Below are positions 23,696-31,816 of a stretch of 48,747 nucleotides of DNA, one piece after another; within the stretch, counting starts at the first letter, position 1, and each line of letters begins with the position of its first letter. Below the pieces are notes generated by a model. That model ran no database searches. It was not told the DNA's origin and saw only the letters and a program-made list of their open reading frames with translations. The translations under genes and the position numbers were made by a program. The stretch comes from CAYPPG01 sp964412555 (GTDB lineage: Bacteria; Hinthialibacterota; Hinthialibacteria; Hinthialibacterales; Hinthialibacteraceae). The DNA lies in NCBI GenBank assembly GCA_964412555.1, contig CAYPPG010000057.1, forward strand, positions 1 through 48,747. Direction: 5' to 3'.

Positions 23696-25957
23696 TTACA
23701 TTCCTTTAAAAGGATTCATTCCCACTTCTTCGATTACTTCCATGAAGTTGTCGATGATTGCGGGGATTTTTTCGTAATCGTGGATTTCGATCTGATGCAA
23801 CTCCACGCGTTCGTTTTCCAACGCCAACTGCTGGAGTTTTTCTTTGATGTTATCGCCGCGCTTGCTGGCGAGTTCGCTCCCTTTGATAAAGTGGCACTGG
23901 TAATCATCTCCATATTTGCAACCCATCAGGATGAGGCCGTCGAATCCACGGGAGAGCGCATCGGCTACCCACACGACGTTCATCGAACCGAGGCAGCGCA
24001 AGGGAATGATGCGAACGAAGGGGCTATAAGTCATGCCTTTCATGGCGGCCATATCCAATGCGGGGTAGGCATCGTTTTCGCAAGCCAACAGAAGGACGCG
24101 CGGTTTTTCGTCGAATTCGTCCGGCACTTCCACCGATTTGATCATTGAGCCGATCATATCGACCGAATAGTCTTTGAAGCTGATGATCCGTTCCGGGCAG
24201 GCCCCCATACAGACTCCACACCGGCGGCATCGCGTGGAGTTTGGTTCGGGTGTTCCTTTCATGTCTTCGTTCAAGACGCCGAAGGGACATTCTTCCGTAC
24301 ATCGTTTACATTGCGTACAACGCTGCAGAAAAAATTCCGGGTAAGATTGATCGCCGGAACGGGGGTGAACTGCCTCACCCCGTGAGGTCATTTCCACGCA
24401 TTGAATTGCTTTGAGTGCCGCACCCGCCGCGTCCTCATAGCAGGACTGCGAGTCCATTGGGCTGCGCACACAGCCAACGGCGTACATTCCTGTCCGGCGT
24501 GTTTCGTAGGGGAAGCAAATGAAGTGTGAATCCGGATAACCGAATTCCAGCACCGGCATATCCGGACCTTGGCGATAGCCGAGATTGAGGATCGGTTCGC
24601 CCGGCGAAGGTTGTTGAGACAATTCGAGAATTTCGGGCTGGGGTTTGTTGCCTTCTTGTTCGGCCTTCGCTACGGCCGCTTTGGCATCGCGCCAGGCGCG
24701 GATTGCTTCACCGTCTGCCGAAACCGGTTTCATACCAAGCCCCAAGACAACCAGATCGACATCGACGGTGACGCTTTCTCCCAGCATCGTATCTTTCACA
24801 GTCACTGTCAGTGAATGATCGTCCTTTTCCGTCACGGAAATGATCTGGCCTTTTGTCAGAAAGACACCGGGATCTTGCTGTGCCCGTTTATAGAAATCTT
24901 CATATTGCCCCGGTGTTCGCAAATGATCGTAGAATATAAACGCTTTGGCGTTTTTATCCTGCTCCCGAACATAAAGGGCCTGTTTCAACGAAGTAATATC
25001 GATAATGGAAGAGGTGAAGGACAGGTAATCCTCATCGGTTGAGCCGCCGCACTGCAGGAAAGCAACTTTCTTCACTTCCTTTCCATCCGACGGCCGTGCG
25101 ATTTTACCGGCTTTTGCCAGTTCCTCCATTTTTACATTCGAGATCACGTTGGCATATTTTTGATAGCCGTATTCAGCGGCACGTTCAGGTTCGTAGAGTT
25201 CCCACCCCGTTGCCTGGATGATCGCGCCAACTCGGGTCGGTTCGATATTTCCGTTGTTGCTTTTGAACGAGACGTCGAAAAGGCCGGGACCACCGGTAAT
25301 TTTTTCGAGTTCCGCCGACTTATGAACGGTGATTTTCGGATGGCTTTCCACCTCTTTGATCAAATCGGCAACACCGGTATCGATCAATTGATCGTAGGGG
25401 CCGCGGGGCGGGATCGTTTTATGCCACTTTGACATCCATCCGCCGAGTTCCGCTTCTTTCTCGATCAAGATCGTATCGTAGCCGGTCTTCGCGGCTTCCA
25501 GAGCCGAAGTCATTCCAGAGATTCCTCCGCCGACGATGAGGATGGTCTTGTTGATATCTTTGCTTTCTTCCAACGGAGTCACGACTTGCGTTTTTTGAGA
25601 TTTGACGATTCCCATGCGAAGATAATCTTCGGCCATCATCTGCGTATCTTCGTCATTCGGTTTTTGGCACCAGATTACGCCTTCACGTAGGTTGACACGT
25701 TCCAGCATCACCCCATCCCCGAACGGTTTGATCCCGAAATCGACGCGTGATGAGCAGCCGGCCAAGACAACTTTATTCAAACCTTCGGATTGAACGTCAT
25801 TTCGGATTGTATCGAAATCGCCATTGGCGCAGGACGAGATCGTCTTGCAGACGGGAACCTTGTATTCGCTTTCGGCTACTTTCTTCAACGCCTCGATATC
25901 CAAGGCGTCTCCGATGCCGCAGCCGGTGCAGATATAAACACCCTGCTTGTCTTCCAT
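23696..25957 (-). CDS. qmoB: QmoB, quinone-interacting oxidoreductase subunit B (HdrA/MvhD-like)
   Basis: QmoB is a cytosolic iron-sulfur flavoprotein that passes electrons between QmoC, QmoA and APS reductase. The ATG at 25957 is preceded by AAGGAGG, which lies in the last codons of qmoA. The frame is open further upstream to 26122, but that part falls inside qmoA. The 753 residues show an N-terminal Cys10/Cys13 motif ('YICTGCGIGD') and FAD binding 'ILIVGGGISGMTSALEAA'. Two [4Fe-4S] motifs follow ('CTQCKRCTEECP', 'CRRCGVCMGACP'), then a C-terminal MvhD-like domain ('GLILMGCKYGDDYQCHF'). Only four bases separate it from qmoA. Confidence 0.95.
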   Translation of the reverse strand: MEDKQGVYICTGCGIGDALDIEALKKVAESEYKVPVCKTISSCANGDFDTIRNDVQSEGLNKVVLAGCSSRVDFGIKPFGDGVMLERVNLREGVIWCQKPNDEDTQMMAEDYLRMGIVKSQKTQVVTPLEESKDINKTILIVGGGISGMTSALEAAKTGYDTILIEKEAELGGWMSKWHKTIPPRGPYDQLIDTGVADLIKEVESHPKITVHKSAELEKITGGPGLFDVSFKSNNGNIEPTRVGAIIQATGWELYEPERAAEYGYQKYANVISNVKMEELAKAGKIARPSDGKEVKKVAFLQCGGSTDEDYLSFTSSIIDITSLKQALYVREQDKNAKAFIFYDHLRTPGQYEDFYKRAQQDPGVFLTKGQIISVTEKDDHSLTVTVKDTMLGESVTVDVDLVVLGLGMKPVSADGEAIRAWRDAKAAVAKAEQEGNKPQPEILELSQQPSPGEPILNLGYRQGPDMPVLEFGYPDSHFICFPYETRRTGMYAVGCVRSPMDSQSCYEDAAGAALKAIQCVEMTSRGEAVHPRSGDQSYPEFFLQRCTQCKRCTEECPFGVLNEDMKGTPEPNSTRCRRCGVCMGACPERIISFKDYSVDMIGSMIKSVEVPDEFDEKPRVLLLACENDAYPALDMAAMKGMTYSPFVRIIPLRCLGSMNVVWVADALSRGFDGLILMGCKYGDDYQCHFIKGSELASKRGDNIKEKLQQLALENERVELHQIEIHDYEKIPAIIDNFMEVIEEVGMNPFKGM

Positions 25958-25961
25958 GGTA

Positions 25962-27221
25962 TTAGTCCTCCTTACAACACTGAATCGCCTTGATTGCCGC
26001 ACCGGTTGCCTGCCGCACGGATCGTGATACATCCACCGGCCGCAAAGCACAACCGACTGCAAAGACTCCCTTTTCCCCGTTTTCGGGGAGTAAGAAACCA
26101 TATTCGTCGTATTGGAGTCCATTGAGTGGGAGTTTTTGGGCGGCGGTATTCGGCATCATGCCGGTCGCTAACACAACCAGATCAAACGGTTCCCGCATCT
26201 TTTTTCCGGAAATGGTATCTTCCACTTCGACGACCGGGTCTTTCGTCGAACCGTCTTCCGTAATCATCGCCGCTTTCCCTTTCACGAAATGAACATGATC
26301 ATCTTCGAGAAGGTCATAGTAAAATTTTTCATGGCGGCTGATGGTGCGGATATCAATGTAGAAAATCGTTACCTCAGCGTCTGGTAATTTTTCACGAACA
26401 TAGCGAGCCTGTTTTAAAGAACCCATACAACAGACGCCGGAGCAATAGGGAAGATGATTTTCATCGCGCGAACCTGCGCATTGGATGAAAGCCACTTTTT
26501 TCACTTCTTTGTCATCGGAGGTTCGTTTTAGTTCTCCATGCGTAGGTCCAGTGTCGGCCGCGAGCCGTTCCATCATTACATTTGTAATGACATTTTCGCA
26601 ACGGTCAAATCCAAGATTGTCGATTTTCGCGGCATCATACGGCTGCCAGCCGGTGGCGATCACGATCGCGCCGACTTGTTCGGTCACTTCTTCGGCGGCC
26701 ATATTGTAATCGATCAATCCCTTCGGCACTTCCTTTTCGAGCATCTCTTTGTCTTCGGAAGAAAGAGCCTCCCGGTCCAAGACAAATTGCATGGGAAACG
26801 CCATGGGGTGGGGATAGTACAACGCTTTGGTTGTGTCCATCCCCAAGTTGAATTCATTCGGAATTTCCGATTTCACTTTTTCCACGACGGAATTCGGGAT
26901 CCATGCGCCTTTCTTGACAAAACGGGGCTGGACTTGAATTTTGACATCATAATTTCCCTTATTGCCGGAAATGTGAGTCACTTCCGCTTTGGCGTATACT
27001 TGAATGCGCGGATTGTTTCGAATTCGCCGGAAATTGATTTCCATCCCACAGCTCGGGGGACACATTTTCGGAAAATACCGGTGGGTTCGAGCCACCCGTC
27101 CACCGAGGTAGGGTTCCTTCTCTACCAGAATCACTTCGTATCCAACTTCCGCCGCTTCGAGAGCGGCGCTGATACCGCTGATTCCTCCACCAATTACTAG
27201 AATTTTTCTTTTTGCGGACAT
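25962..27221 (-). CDS. qmoA: QmoA, quinone-interacting oxidoreductase subunit A (HdrA-like flavoprotein)
   Basis: QmoA is the HdrA-type FAD subunit of the Qmo complex. The 419-residue protein opens with the FAD motif GGGISG (11-16) and has 'EKEPYLGGRVARTHRYFPKM' followed by Cys54 and Cys58 in 'CPPSCGME', a block characteristic of QmoA. Later come 'FIQCAGSRDENHLPYCSGVC' and the C-terminal 'GVFAVGCALRPVDVSRSVRQ'. Length is typical. It is directly followed by qmoB. It is preceded by a 132-base gap holding a 22-bp inverted repeat. Confidence 0.95.
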   Translation of the reverse strand: MSAKRKILVIGGGISGISAALEAAEVGYEVILVEKEPYLGGRVARTHRYFPKMCPPSCGMEINFRRIRNNPRIQVYAKAEVTHISGNKGNYDVKIQVQPRFVKKGAWIPNSVVEKVKSEIPNEFNLGMDTTKALYYPHPMAFPMQFVLDREALSSEDKEMLEKEVPKGLIDYNMAAEEVTEQVGAIVIATGWQPYDAAKIDNLGFDRCENVITNVMMERLAADTGPTHGELKRTSDDKEVKKVAFIQCAGSRDENHLPYCSGVCCMGSLKQARYVREKLPDAEVTIFYIDIRTISRHEKFYYDLLEDDHVHFVKGKAAMITEDGSTKDPVVEVEDTISGKKMREPFDLVVLATGMMPNTAAQKLPLNGLQYDEYGFLLPENGEKGVFAVGCALRPVDVSRSVRQATGAAIKAIQCCKED

Positions 27222-27260
27222 CGTTATCGCCTATCCATCTTGAAGTTTTTAATTTTTATT

Positions 27261-27315
27261 GTGGTGCGGACCTCCGGTCTGCACAATTCAGGCGCAGACC
27301 AGAGGTCCGCACCAC
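27261..27315. repeat. 22-bp inverted repeat inside the apr-qmo operon
   Basis: The arm at 27261-27282 (starting GTGGTGCGGACC) is mirrored at 27294-27315 with one mismatch and an 11-nt loop. It lies in the 132-base gap between the YkgJ-like gene and qmoA. It is not followed by a T-run, so it is a dispersed palindrome or an RNA stability/processing element rather than a terminator. Confidence 0.8.
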
Positions 27316-27353
27316 AAACAATATTTATTTAGAGGGCATGGTGGTTTCTTCGA

Positions 27354-28172
27354 TCAAACCGCTACGCCCATTTGTTTTTTCTTTTGTTCTAATATTTCGG
27401 ATTTGATTTTCATTGTCGGTTCTCCAAAGAGGGTGAATTTCAACCATTCAAATCCGAATTTCATCAATTCTTCGTCATTGTTTCGAATTCGCTCGATTGT
27501 TATTTCATCGATTTCAAACATTTGCAGAAATCGGCTTTCAAAAATAAAGCGGCGAAATCGATCGATTTGGTAGGTCGCCATGAAAAACATTTCGATTTTC
27601 TTGGGATCGAATTCGGGGATTTTTTCCATTTTTTCGTGAAGAACGAGGTCTTTGTACCATTTCCCCATTTCGTTATAGGGTTCGATTCCCTGATCTTCGA
27701 TCCATTCCCGAATCGACCAGATTTGTTTTTCACCGAAGCCGTCGCAGTGTGTTTCTTCCATGACGAAATAGAATTCTTCTTCGACCGGATCGCCCTCTTG
27801 GGGTGAAGCCATACCGACGGGATACATGCGGCAGGCCCAAGGGCGATCTTCATAGATAGTGCAGCCTTTTTCCATGTCTACGAAGGGGCATCGCTTGTCA
27901 TCTGTGTCCTCCATTTTTAATTGGACGACAGGATATTTTTGATTACGGTCGATGGGGAGGATGGTGTATTCATCGATAAATTCTTCCGAAGAAATACCGA
28001 GCCGTTTTCGCATCCGTAACACATCATACGGTGTCAAAAAGATATTCACGTCCGCGCAACAGGAGTTGAAACATTTCAAGCCGCAATGGCATGAAAATTG
28101 AAATTGGTCGTCCAGCGTAAAGCGGGGATATTCCTTGAGAATCGATTCTTTTAAATTTGCAAACTCGTTCAT
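27354..28172 (-). CDS. YkgJ-family cysteine cluster protein
   Basis: This 272-residue protein of the YkgJ/FliB group (PF03692) probably binds zinc or an Fe-S cluster. The N-terminal cluster is Cys28, Cys30, Cys34, Cys38 and Cys39 ('FSCHCGLKCFNSCC'). It is followed by the family's 'FLTPYDVLRMRKRLGIS' and the second cluster in 'RCPFVDMEKGC' and 'RPWACRMYP'. The C-terminal half is helical and unrecognised. It sits between aprA and qmoA, 13 bases after the zinc-ribbon gene, in the same orientation. A role in assembling or protecting the Fe-S enzymes is possible but is only inferred from position. Confidence 0.85.
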   Translation of the reverse strand: MNEFANLKESILKEYPRFTLDDQFQFSCHCGLKCFNSCCADVNIFLTPYDVLRMRKRLGISSEEFIDEYTILPIDRNQKYPVVQLKMEDTDDKRCPFVDMEKGCTIYEDRPWACRMYPVGMASPQEGDPVEEEFYFVMEETHCDGFGEKQIWSIREWIEDQGIEPYNEMGKWYKDLVLHEKMEKIPEFDPKKIEMFFMATYQIDRFRRFIFESRFLQMFEIDEITIERIRNNDEELMKFGFEWLKFTLFGEPTMKIKSEILEQKKKQMGVAV

Positions 28173-28185
28173 GTTTACCTGCCTA

Positions 28186-28515
28186 TCATTCTTCGACTAT
28201 TCTGTTTTTCATGGCGGACATTGACCAAACCGGTAACGGTCCGCTTTCGCCAGTCGCCGGGTCGAAGCGGTGACGATAAGAAGCGTGGACGTTGTATTGC
28301 TGCATCATCCATTGCCATCCCCGAATCAAATAAGGGCATTCGTCATTGAAGCAAACATATTGAATGCCTTCCCCCCAACTGGATTCCGCCGGTGCAGCCC
28401 ATTTGGTCAAAGGAGTACCACAATAGGGGCACGTGTATTTTTTTTCATCTTGCATCGGTAAAGGGTTCGTCTCTCTCGATTGGTCATTCAAGGTATTCAG
28501 GGTGTATTCAACCAT
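28186..28515 (-). CDS. zinc-ribbon protein of the apr-qmo operon, function unknown
   Basis: This 109-residue soluble protein has one C4 zinc ribbon: Cys29/Cys32 ('YTCPYCGTPL') and Cys55/Cys60 ('YVCFNDECPYLIRGW'). The segment after it ('WQWMMQQYNVHASYRHRFDPATGESGPLPV') is aromatic-rich and looks conserved in kind but is not recognised. The ATG follows AGGAAAGG. It is 128 bases downstream of aprA, across a strong hairpin, and 13 bases before the YkgJ-like gene. I cannot assign a function. Confidence 0.75.
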   Translation of the reverse strand: MVEYTLNTLNDQSRETNPLPMQDEKKYTCPYCGTPLTKWAAPAESSWGEGIQYVCFNDECPYLIRGWQWMMQQYNVHASYRHRFDPATGESGPLPVWSMSAMKNRIVEE

Positions 28516-28564
28516 AACAACGCCTTTCCTGCGGAATTCATTCCCTTTCGTTGGGAGGTAGGGA

Positions 28565-28602
28565 ATTCCAGCCGGGCGTTCTTCCGGACACCCGGCTGGA
28601 AT
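28565..28602 (-). promoter_or_regulatory. intercistronic hairpin downstream of aprA
   Basis: ATTCCAGCCGGG (28565-28576) and its exact reverse complement (28591-28602) form a 12-bp stem with a 14-nt loop, 42 bases past the aprA stop. There is no T-run on the minus-strand side. It is more likely to stabilise aprBA mRNA or partly attenuate the downstream genes than to terminate fully. Confidence 0.6.
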
Positions 28603-28643
28603 AGATTTTAATCATGTACTCAAGGCATGATAATCGCAAATGA

Positions 28644-30548
28644 TCATCCACCGAGAAGTTCGTGATCTTGTGCTTGCGGATAGATGTGGAGAATAGGCCG
28701 CTTCATCATTTCCCACTTTTTGGAATCGGGATCCCAACGGCAGTTGGCGAAGCAAAGCCAATTGTCTTGATCCATGGTCGGCGTATCGGAACGGTAATAA
28801 TATCCCGGCCAACGTGTTTCTTCACGGAAGAGCAGCGTTCGGACGTGCGCTTCCGCTTGCCACATACGATGGACGTTTTCCCAGCACCGCATCAGTTCGT
28901 GGAGATCTTCGGCGGCCAATTTTTCAGCGTCTTCGGCCAAGAACTGAAGCAATTCAACACCTTTCTCCAATAATGGTTTGCTGGTTTTGAATTGAGCCGA
29001 AACACCACCGGCATATTCATCCATGATCTTCTGCAGCCGGAACATAAACATTTTGGGTTTGATGTAATTCGGGTTGATGTCCGGATCGCTGGAACCAGCC
29101 TTGAATTCTTGGAACCGATCCAACGGTGCCAGAATTTCTTTTTTCAATTCTTCAACCACTGCCATATCCACGTTCGGCTGATCGGTATTGTCCACACAAT
29201 ATTTCACCGCTGCTTTTGCGGCGATTCGCCCTTCGGCATGGGAGCCGGAGGAGAATTTGTGGCTGGAAGCGCCGGAAGCGTCACCGGCACAGAACAAGCC
29301 TTTCACGGTGGACATGTTGTCATAGCCCCAATTGTATTCGTCCGGAGCCATATCGGCAGGTCCGCTGACCCATGCGCCGGAAGCGCCGGAGTGAGAGCCG
29401 ATGAAGTACGGTTCAGCAGCTGCGATTTCCGAGGATTTCTCTTCAGGCTGAACATTCGTCGCGGCCCAAAGGATTGCCTGCGAAATTGTCATGTCGAGGA
29501 AGTCTTCCCATGCTTCTGCTTCCAGTTCTTTCAATTTCTTTTTGGCTTCTTTTTCATCGCCGGCGGAAGCGGAAAGTTTCTGGATGGCTTCTTCTGTTCT
29601 CATGTAGATGGGGCCTTTGCCTTCCATCACATCCAACATACCGAGCCAGTTTCGCAGGTTGGCCGGAATCGGTTTGACGAGACCGTAGGGTTTCCAGTTT
29701 TCCAGTTCGGGACGGCGTTCCACCATGTATTCGCCACCGAATGCGTTAGTCGCGCGGGATTTGAAGAGGAGGAACCATGCGCCGACCGGGCCGTAGGCGT
29801 CTTTGAAGCGCACCGGAATAAAGCGAACTTCCTGACAGGTCATTTCCGCACCGGCTTTCAGTGTAAAGTAGGCGCTGGAACCGGAATTCCACGGCGGATA
29901 CCAAGCACGACCCAAGCCTTCACCGCTGGACCGCGGTTTGAAGACGTGCACTGCGCCGCCCATTGCCGCGAGAACGGCTTTGGCTTTAAAAAGATAGAAT
30001 TTATTTTCACGAACGCTGAATCCGACAGCACCGGCGATCCGGTCGCCATCGATAATGGGACCGACGATGAAGACGCGTTCGTAAATGTTATCCATTCCGA
30101 TAGCGTTCTTTGCCGCTTCGGCAACGACAACTTTGTAGGATTCTCCGTTGATCATGAGCTGCCAACGGCCTTCATGCACATAATTTCCTTGGTCATCTTT
30201 CCAAATCGGAAGTCCCCATTTTTCGAAAAGGTGAACGGTGGAATCGACATGGCGGGCGATATTCGCCACCAAATCTTCACGGCAGACACCCATCAAGTCG
30301 TTGCGAACGTAATCGACGTAATCTTTGACGGTATTTTTTCCGTCTTTCAAACCGACATATTGGTTGATCGCGGAGAGTCCCATGGCCACCGCACCACTGC
30401 GGTCCATTGCCGCTTTGTCAACCACAGTCACTTTAACATTGTTCTTTTTCGCCCAGTAAGCCGCTTCAACAGCCGCTCCGCAGGCCGCCATTCCACCACC
30501 GAGGATCAATAGATCAGTAGTGACTTCAACATTTTCAAAATTAGCCAT
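28644..30548 (-). CDS. aprA: adenylylsulfate (APS) reductase alpha subunit
   Basis: AprA is the FAD subunit that interconverts APS with sulfite and AMP in the cytosol. The start at 30548 has GAGGAGGG eight bases upstream; a GTG at 30566 would overlap that ribosome site. The 634-residue protein has the FAD motif 'LILGGGMAACGAAVEAAYWA' (14-33), 'VDKAAMDRSGAVAMGLSAIN' and the active-site region 'GSHSGASGAWVSGP'. This is followed by 'GLFCAGDASGASSHKFSSGS' and 'HAEGRIAAKAAVKY'. The His in GSHSG corresponds to the substrate-binding His of characterised AprA. Length is typical. It follows aprB by 14 bases. Whether it runs reductively or oxidatively cannot be read from the sequence by eye. Confidence 0.96.
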   Translation of the reverse strand: MANFENVEVTTDLLILGGGMAACGAAVEAAYWAKKNNVKVTVVDKAAMDRSGAVAMGLSAINQYVGLKDGKNTVKDYVDYVRNDLMGVCREDLVANIARHVDSTVHLFEKWGLPIWKDDQGNYVHEGRWQLMINGESYKVVVAEAAKNAIGMDNIYERVFIVGPIIDGDRIAGAVGFSVRENKFYLFKAKAVLAAMGGAVHVFKPRSSGEGLGRAWYPPWNSGSSAYFTLKAGAEMTCQEVRFIPVRFKDAYGPVGAWFLLFKSRATNAFGGEYMVERRPELENWKPYGLVKPIPANLRNWLGMLDVMEGKGPIYMRTEEAIQKLSASAGDEKEAKKKLKELEAEAWEDFLDMTISQAILWAATNVQPEEKSSEIAAAEPYFIGSHSGASGAWVSGPADMAPDEYNWGYDNMSTVKGLFCAGDASGASSHKFSSGSHAEGRIAAKAAVKYCVDNTDQPNVDMAVVEELKKEILAPLDRFQEFKAGSSDPDINPNYIKPKMFMFRLQKIMDEYAGGVSAQFKTSKPLLEKGVELLQFLAEDAEKLAAEDLHELMRCWENVHRMWQAEAHVRTLLFREETRWPGYYYRSDTPTMDQDNWLCFANCRWDPDSKKWEMMKRPILHIYPQAQDHELLGG

Positions 30549-30562
30549 GTTCTTTACCCTCC

Positions 30563-31000
30563 TCACTTTGTTGGTACTTCAGGCAATCCAGATGATGCCG
30601 GTTCGGTGAAGAGGCATGGGCTTGCCAGGTCATCGGAACCCGTTTCCCATCCTCCAGCCGGTTCGGCCGCTCCTTCGGGAGTCGTCCGGATGGGGAACTT
30701 AAATCGTTTTAACATGCCATTACGGAACTTTACTGTCCACATAATGGAATCGGAACTGCGCATCGGCGTTACGGAAGCGCCTAGCGGACAGAAATCCGCA
30801 TATCCGCGAATTTCAATGGCTTGGGTGGGGCATATTTTTACACAGTTATAGCATTCCCAGCACATTTCCGGCTCGCAGTTATAGGCCTTCATGAGATCTT
30901 TGTTGAGAACCATCAAGTCGTTGGGGCAAATATACTGACATGCCGTTTTATCCAACGCCTTGCATCCATCACATTTTTCTGGAATTACAAAACTAGGCAT
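30563..31000 (-). CDS. aprB: adenylylsulfate (APS) reductase beta subunit
   Basis: AprB is the electron-transfer subunit of APS reductase. In 145 residues it has two [4Fe-4S] clusters: Cys10, Cys13, Cys21, Cys25 with the seven-residue insertion typical of AprB, and Cys47, Cys50, Cys53, Cys57. 'GYADFCPLGASVTPMRSSDS' follows, then a C-terminal tail that in known structures wraps around AprA. GAGGAG precedes the ATG. It is the first gene of the operon aprB-aprA-(Zn ribbon)-(YkgJ)-qmoA-qmoB-qmoC. Confidence 0.96.
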   Translation of the reverse strand: MPSFVIPEKCDGCKALDKTACQYICPNDLMVLNKDLMKAYNCEPEMCWECYNCVKICPTQAIEIRGYADFCPLGASVTPMRSSDSIMWTVKFRNGMLKRFKFPIRTTPEGAAEPAGGWETGSDDLASPCLFTEPASSGLPEVPTK

Positions 31001-31310
31001 TGACCATCTCTCCTCAATTCTAGGATGTTACAACCTTCACAGTTGATAAGGACCGAGGCAGCGTGTTAAGATATGCTGGCCGGTCGCGATAACGAATACT
31101 TTTCTCATACCCCCTTTCTTTCTTTTTTTAAAACGCAAATCCGTACTTCTATTCGAAACAAAAACCATTTCGAATTTGCTTTTGACTGTTTCTCATGTTC
31201 TTTTTCCGAATTTTGTTAGACCTTCAATAACGAAAAGGGCCTTAGCCTCGTATTTACATGATTCGAATTACAAAATGTAAAAAGATAAGTAATTCATGAC
31301 AAAAAAGTAC

Positions 31311-31324
31311 GAAATGATCATTTC
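31311..31324. promoter_or_regulatory. perfect palindrome in the apr leader, possible operator
   Basis: GAAATGATCATTTC is a perfect 14-base palindrome about 17-30 bases downstream of the transcription start predicted from the candidate promoter. This is a good place for a repressor. I do not recognise it as a Rex, HcpR or Fnr site. Confidence 0.4.
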
Positions 31325-31347
31325 AGGATAATGAATGAACTAACTAA

Positions 31348-31375
31348 AATATAGATTTAATTTTCACCAAGTCAA
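31348..31375 (-). promoter_or_regulatory. candidate promoter of the apr-qmo operon
   Basis: On the minus strand TTGACT (31375-31370) is followed after 16 bases by TATATT (31353-31348). If used, the mRNA leader before aprB would be about 340 bases long. Confidence 0.45.
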
Positions 31376-31816
31376 GCCGGCTGTTTGTGATTTCTATGAA
31401 TTCTCTTCAAGAAGATTTCTATCATCATTTTTCTGTTTTTTCTACCCTCGGAATCCATTTTTTTCCATTTTTTTCGCCGGTTAAAAATCGAGTTAATTTG
31501 AAATAAAGACTTGAAAACATTACATATAAACCTGATATAGTTATATTTACAGTAATACAAGAAAGACATCTTCATTCACTGTTTTCAAACCGAATCATTT
31601 CCACAGGAACGGCAAGAGGGTGTGGGAGTCAAAAAAAGGGAATATTTTTATCTATCTTAAGGGGGAATTCTATCTATCTTTCAGGAAATGTCTTTTTTGC
31701 ATTCTACAGGATAGTCCGGAAAGGAATGGATTTTGATAAAACAGCACATCATTCGAATGATTGAAGTGTTTTGTATAGGGTAAAATTTGAATGGAATTGA
31801 GTAAAATCAAAGGGAT

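Larger units (their letters stand above)
31001..31816. other. 816-base intergenic region upstream of aprB
   Basis: There is no convincing gene here. It holds the candidate apr promoter (31348-31375), the perfect palindrome at 31311-31324 and a 7-bp TTTACAT/ATGTAAA inverted repeat near 31253-31281. The part from about 31400 to 31816 is AT-rich, follows the WD40 gene's stop, and shows nothing I can name. Confidence 0.6.

Noticed and set aside
25958..26122. Upstream extension of qmoB to 26122
   Set aside because: The extra residues come from the qmoA coding region in another frame. The AAGGAGG before 25957 and the family N-terminus fix the start.
28992..30512. 506-codon open frame on the plus strand
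   Set aside because: It lies wholly antisense to aprA, whose motifs and ribosome site are unmistakable. The antisense frame has no recognisable domain.
30549..30566. GTG start of aprA at 30566
   Set aside because: It would overlap the strong GAGGAGGG ribosome site that serves the ATG at 30548, and known AprA proteins begin near the FAD motif as in the shorter form.
21919..31000. Calling the apr-qmo operon proof of sulfate reduction
   Set aside because: AprBA and QmoABC also work in the oxidative direction in some bacteria, and sat and dsrAB are not visible here. The direction stays open.
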